From positions 1 through 64,000 of the forward strand of contig NZ_VDGI01000001.1 of NCBI RefSeq assembly GCF_006861825.1: a stretch of DNA of 64,000 nucleotides, written 5' to 3'. Shown one piece after another: positions 62,351-64,000 of the stretch (position 1 is the stretch's first letter; each line of letters begins with the position of its first letter). Under the pieces are notes generated by a model. That model made no database searches and was not told the DNA's origin. It saw only the letters and a program-made list of their open reading frames with translations. The stretch is from Psychrobacillus vulpis. GTDB taxonomy: Bacteria; Bacillota; Bacilli; Bacillales_A; Planococcaceae. The translations under genes were made by a program, and so were the position numbers.

Positions 62351-63313
62351 TTATGAATTAATCTGACGTATAGCTGCTCCATCCAAAAATGCTTGAATAT
62401 CTTGAACTGCTTCCCTGTAATACGTACTGTAATTATCTTTAGTCACATAACCGATATGTGGTGTTGCTAAAACATTCGGAAGTGTTCGGAATGGATGAGT
62501 TTCTGAAAGTGGCTCTACTTCAAATACATCTATTCCTGCTCCAGCTATCCATTTTTCTTGAAGTGCTTCTATCAGTGCCTCTTGGTGCACAATTGCTGCA
62601 CGTGATGTATTGACCAAATAAGCAGAAGCTTTCATGCGCTGTAATTCCTTTGTTCCTATCATTCCTTTTGTTCGATCACTTAAAACAAGGTGAATGGAAA
62701 CAAAGTCGCTAGTTTCAAGTAATTCTTCTTTAGACTTTGCTAATTGCACACCAATTTTATCCGTTTGTTCTTTCGTTAAATTTTGACTCCATGCGATGAC
62801 TTCCATTCCAAATGCTTGAGCAATTGTTGCCATTCGACTTCCTATTTTACCAAGCCCCAGTAGTCCTAGACGTTTGCCGTATAGATCTGTTCCTACTGTG
62901 CTTTGCCAAGGTCCATTTTTTCGAAGCTCATTGTTTTCTTGCGTAATCTGGCGAGCAATATTTAATAATAACGCCCAAGTTAACTCTGTTGGTGGCTCAG
63001 ACATGCTTGCAGTACCACATACAACTACTCCATGTTTTGTAGCTGCATTCAAATCAATCGAAGCATTTCTCATACCAGATGTTACGAGTAATTTAAGTTT
63101 AGGTAGTTGTTCAAAGATACCCGCTGTAAAAGGTGTTCGCTCACGCATAATGACTATAATGTCAAAATCTCTAATTGCTTCTATTAATTGCTCTTCTTGT
63201 TCAAAATGGTTGTGAAATGTTTTCACCTCCACCTTATCCATAACGCTAGACCAATCTGCCATTTTTAACGCTACATTTTGATAATCATCTAGTATTGCAC
63301 AACGTAAATTCAT
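62351..63313 (-). CDS. D-2-hydroxyacid dehydrogenase
   Basis: NAD-dependent dehydrogenase of 320 residues from the chosen start. Nucleotide motif LGLLGLGKIGSRMA (GxGxxG), substrate Arg in VNTSRAAIV, Glu in FEVEPL, and the acid His in TPHIGYVT. Family includes phosphoglycerate and glycerate dehydrogenases; the substrate is not fixed. The frame opens at 63340, but GGGGGATG is correctly placed for the ATG at 63311-63313. It follows the TauE-type permease with a gap of about 30 bp and probably shares its mRNA. Confidence 0.9.
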   Translation of the reverse strand: MNLRCAILDDYQNVALKMADWSSVMDKVEVKTFHNHFEQEEQLIEAIRDFDIIVIMRERTPFTAGIFEQLPKLKLLVTSGMRNASIDLNAATKHGVVVCGTASMSEPPTELTWALLLNIARQITQENNELRKNGPWQSTVGTDLYGKRLGLLGLGKIGSRMATIAQAFGMEVIAWSQNLTKEQTDKIGVQLAKSKEELLETSDFVSIHLVLSDRTKGMIGTKELQRMKASAYLVNTSRAAIVHQEALIEALQEKWIAGAGIDVFEVEPLSETHPFRTLPNVLATPHIGYVTKDNYSTYYREAVQDIQAFLDGAAIRQINS

Positions 63314-63344
63314 ACTACATCCCCCTTTTTCATTCAACATACAA

Positions 63345-64000
63345 TTATTTTATATAATCCATCACGATTTGTACGATTAATAAAACAGTTACTAATCTTA
63401 GCAAAGGCTTAACTTGCTCCGATTTCAATTTACGTGCTAAACGTACCCCAAGCTGTGCACCTACAATAGCTCCAAGCATTAGTGCAATTGTGATTGGCCA
63501 AATAATCTTACCAGTCGAAATATATGTGATGGAAGCCCCAAAGCAACTTGCAAATACACCAATACGTGTTAAACCAACCGCTCGAATATATGCTATTTTT
63601 TGACTCGCATATAAGTAAAGTGCTAGAGTACTGCTCCCTGGTCCAAACATACCATCGTACATTCCTATCCCAAGTAGTGCAGGACCTATTTTTTTATTCA
63701 ATCTTAGCGGTTCTGTTCCTTCAAAGTTCACTTTTCCCATGAAGGATGTAATAAATGCAAAGGTTAATAGTAAAATAGCGATAATCGTTAGTGTGTCTCC
63801 ACTTATGAAAGAAGCGATTAGCCCCCCCAATATCCCTCCTCCCATACAAAAAGCAACAACTGATAGTGCTTCTTTCAAGGTAACTTCCTTGTCCTTGAAA
63901 ATAACAAGAAAACTAGATAACGAACTAACTGTATTGGACACTTTGTTTGCTCCAATTGCTGAATGCACTGGTAACCCCATAAGAAGCATTGTTGGTAAGC
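63345..64000 (-). CDS. TauE/SafE-type sulfite/anion permease, truncated by window end
   Basis: At least 217 residues of a membrane permease. The visible part starts LPTMLLMGLPVHSAIGANK, the conserved first repeat of TauE/SafE proteins, and contains a second repeat LTRIGVFASCFGASI. About seven hydrophobic segments are seen. The frame is open through position 64000, so the true start lies outside; an internal ATG at 63989 is not the start. Family members export sulfite, sulfoacetate or related anions. It is upstream of, and probably co-transcribed with, the hydroxyacid dehydrogenase. Confidence 0.85.
   Translation of the reverse strand, partial: LPTMLLMGLPVHSAIGANKVSNTVSSLSSFLVIFKDKEVTLKEALSVVAFCMGGGILGGLIASFISGDTLTIIAILLLTFAFITSFMGKVNFEGTEPLRLNKKIGPALLGIGMYDGMFGPGSSTLALYLYASQKIAYIRAVGLTRIGVFASCFGASITYISTGKIIWPITIALMLGAIVGAQLGVRLARKLKSEQVKPLLRLVTVLLIVQIVMDYIK

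Overview
The window looks like chromosome from a low-G+C, endospore-forming member of the Bacillales. The spore protein SspH, CIRCE-controlled groESL, Rex, the t6A genes and AAGGAGG-type ribosome sites support this. Gene order across 20.1-30.0 kb (groEL, groES, CPBP protease, rex, ABC-F gene, tsaD, rimI, tsaB, tsaE) follows the B. subtilis groEL-ydiL-rex-ydiF-ydiE-ydiB order as I remember it. A Planococcaceae-type genome (Psychrobacillus or similar) is my best guess; the genus is inference. I see no rRNA, tRNA, CRISPR, prophage or intact insertion sequence.

Layout. 0-4.5 kb: PTS genes (ptsI, ptsH, a NagE-like EIICB, a separate EIIA) with a decayed PRD-antiterminator remnant. 4.7-7 kb: S-layer-anchored YcdB-type protein. 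7.3-8.9 kb: two DUF1292 paralogues around sspH. 8.9-11.3 kb: a shortened MutS2 homologue preceded by a leader of about 430 nt with a promoter, a 7-codon leader peptide, mutually exclusive pairings and two intrinsic terminators. 11.3-17.6 kb: EcsC, LysM/beta-propeller protein, DinB protein, SDR plus AMP-ligase pair. 18-19.9 kb: ECF sigma/anti-sigma operon with an autoregulatory promoter. 20-30 kb: conserved housekeeping block, interrupted by a 1.1-kb array of 21-bp units between ydiL and rex, and with a DnaA-box cluster beside tsaD. 30-37.8 kb: mixed metabolic genes, ending in an acyl-CoA ligase/MFS operon facing a TetR gene. 37.8-39.8 kb: two paralogous type I toxin-antitoxin loci flanking a LysE exporter and an Lrp regulator. 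40-50 kb: accessory genes, pcp, bioY-bioB under a BirA-like operator, and an ABC/LytTR/DUF3021 operon. 50.9-62.1 kb: oligopeptide transporter, an N-acylamino-acid racemase-type enolase, an M20 hydrolase, an RpiR regulator and an M28 lipoprotein peptidase, together a plausible peptide or D-amino-acid scavenging module. 62.3-64 kb: hydroxyacid dehydrogenase and a TauE-type permease cut by the window end.

Most notable: (1) the leader of the MutS2-like gene has the architecture of translation-inhibitor-sensing attenuators, and full-length MutS2 is known to act on collided ribosomes, so this may be an inducible ribosome-rescue or antibiotic-response gene; (2) intergenic word arrays with a 20- or 21-bp period (words TTATGCTCG, GATTGTCCAA, TATCCGGTCA), three of four lying between convergent genes; (3) duplicated type I toxin-antitoxin loci with clear antisense promoters; (4) a terminator hairpin duplicated around a 165-bp insert, each copy keeping only one U-tract.
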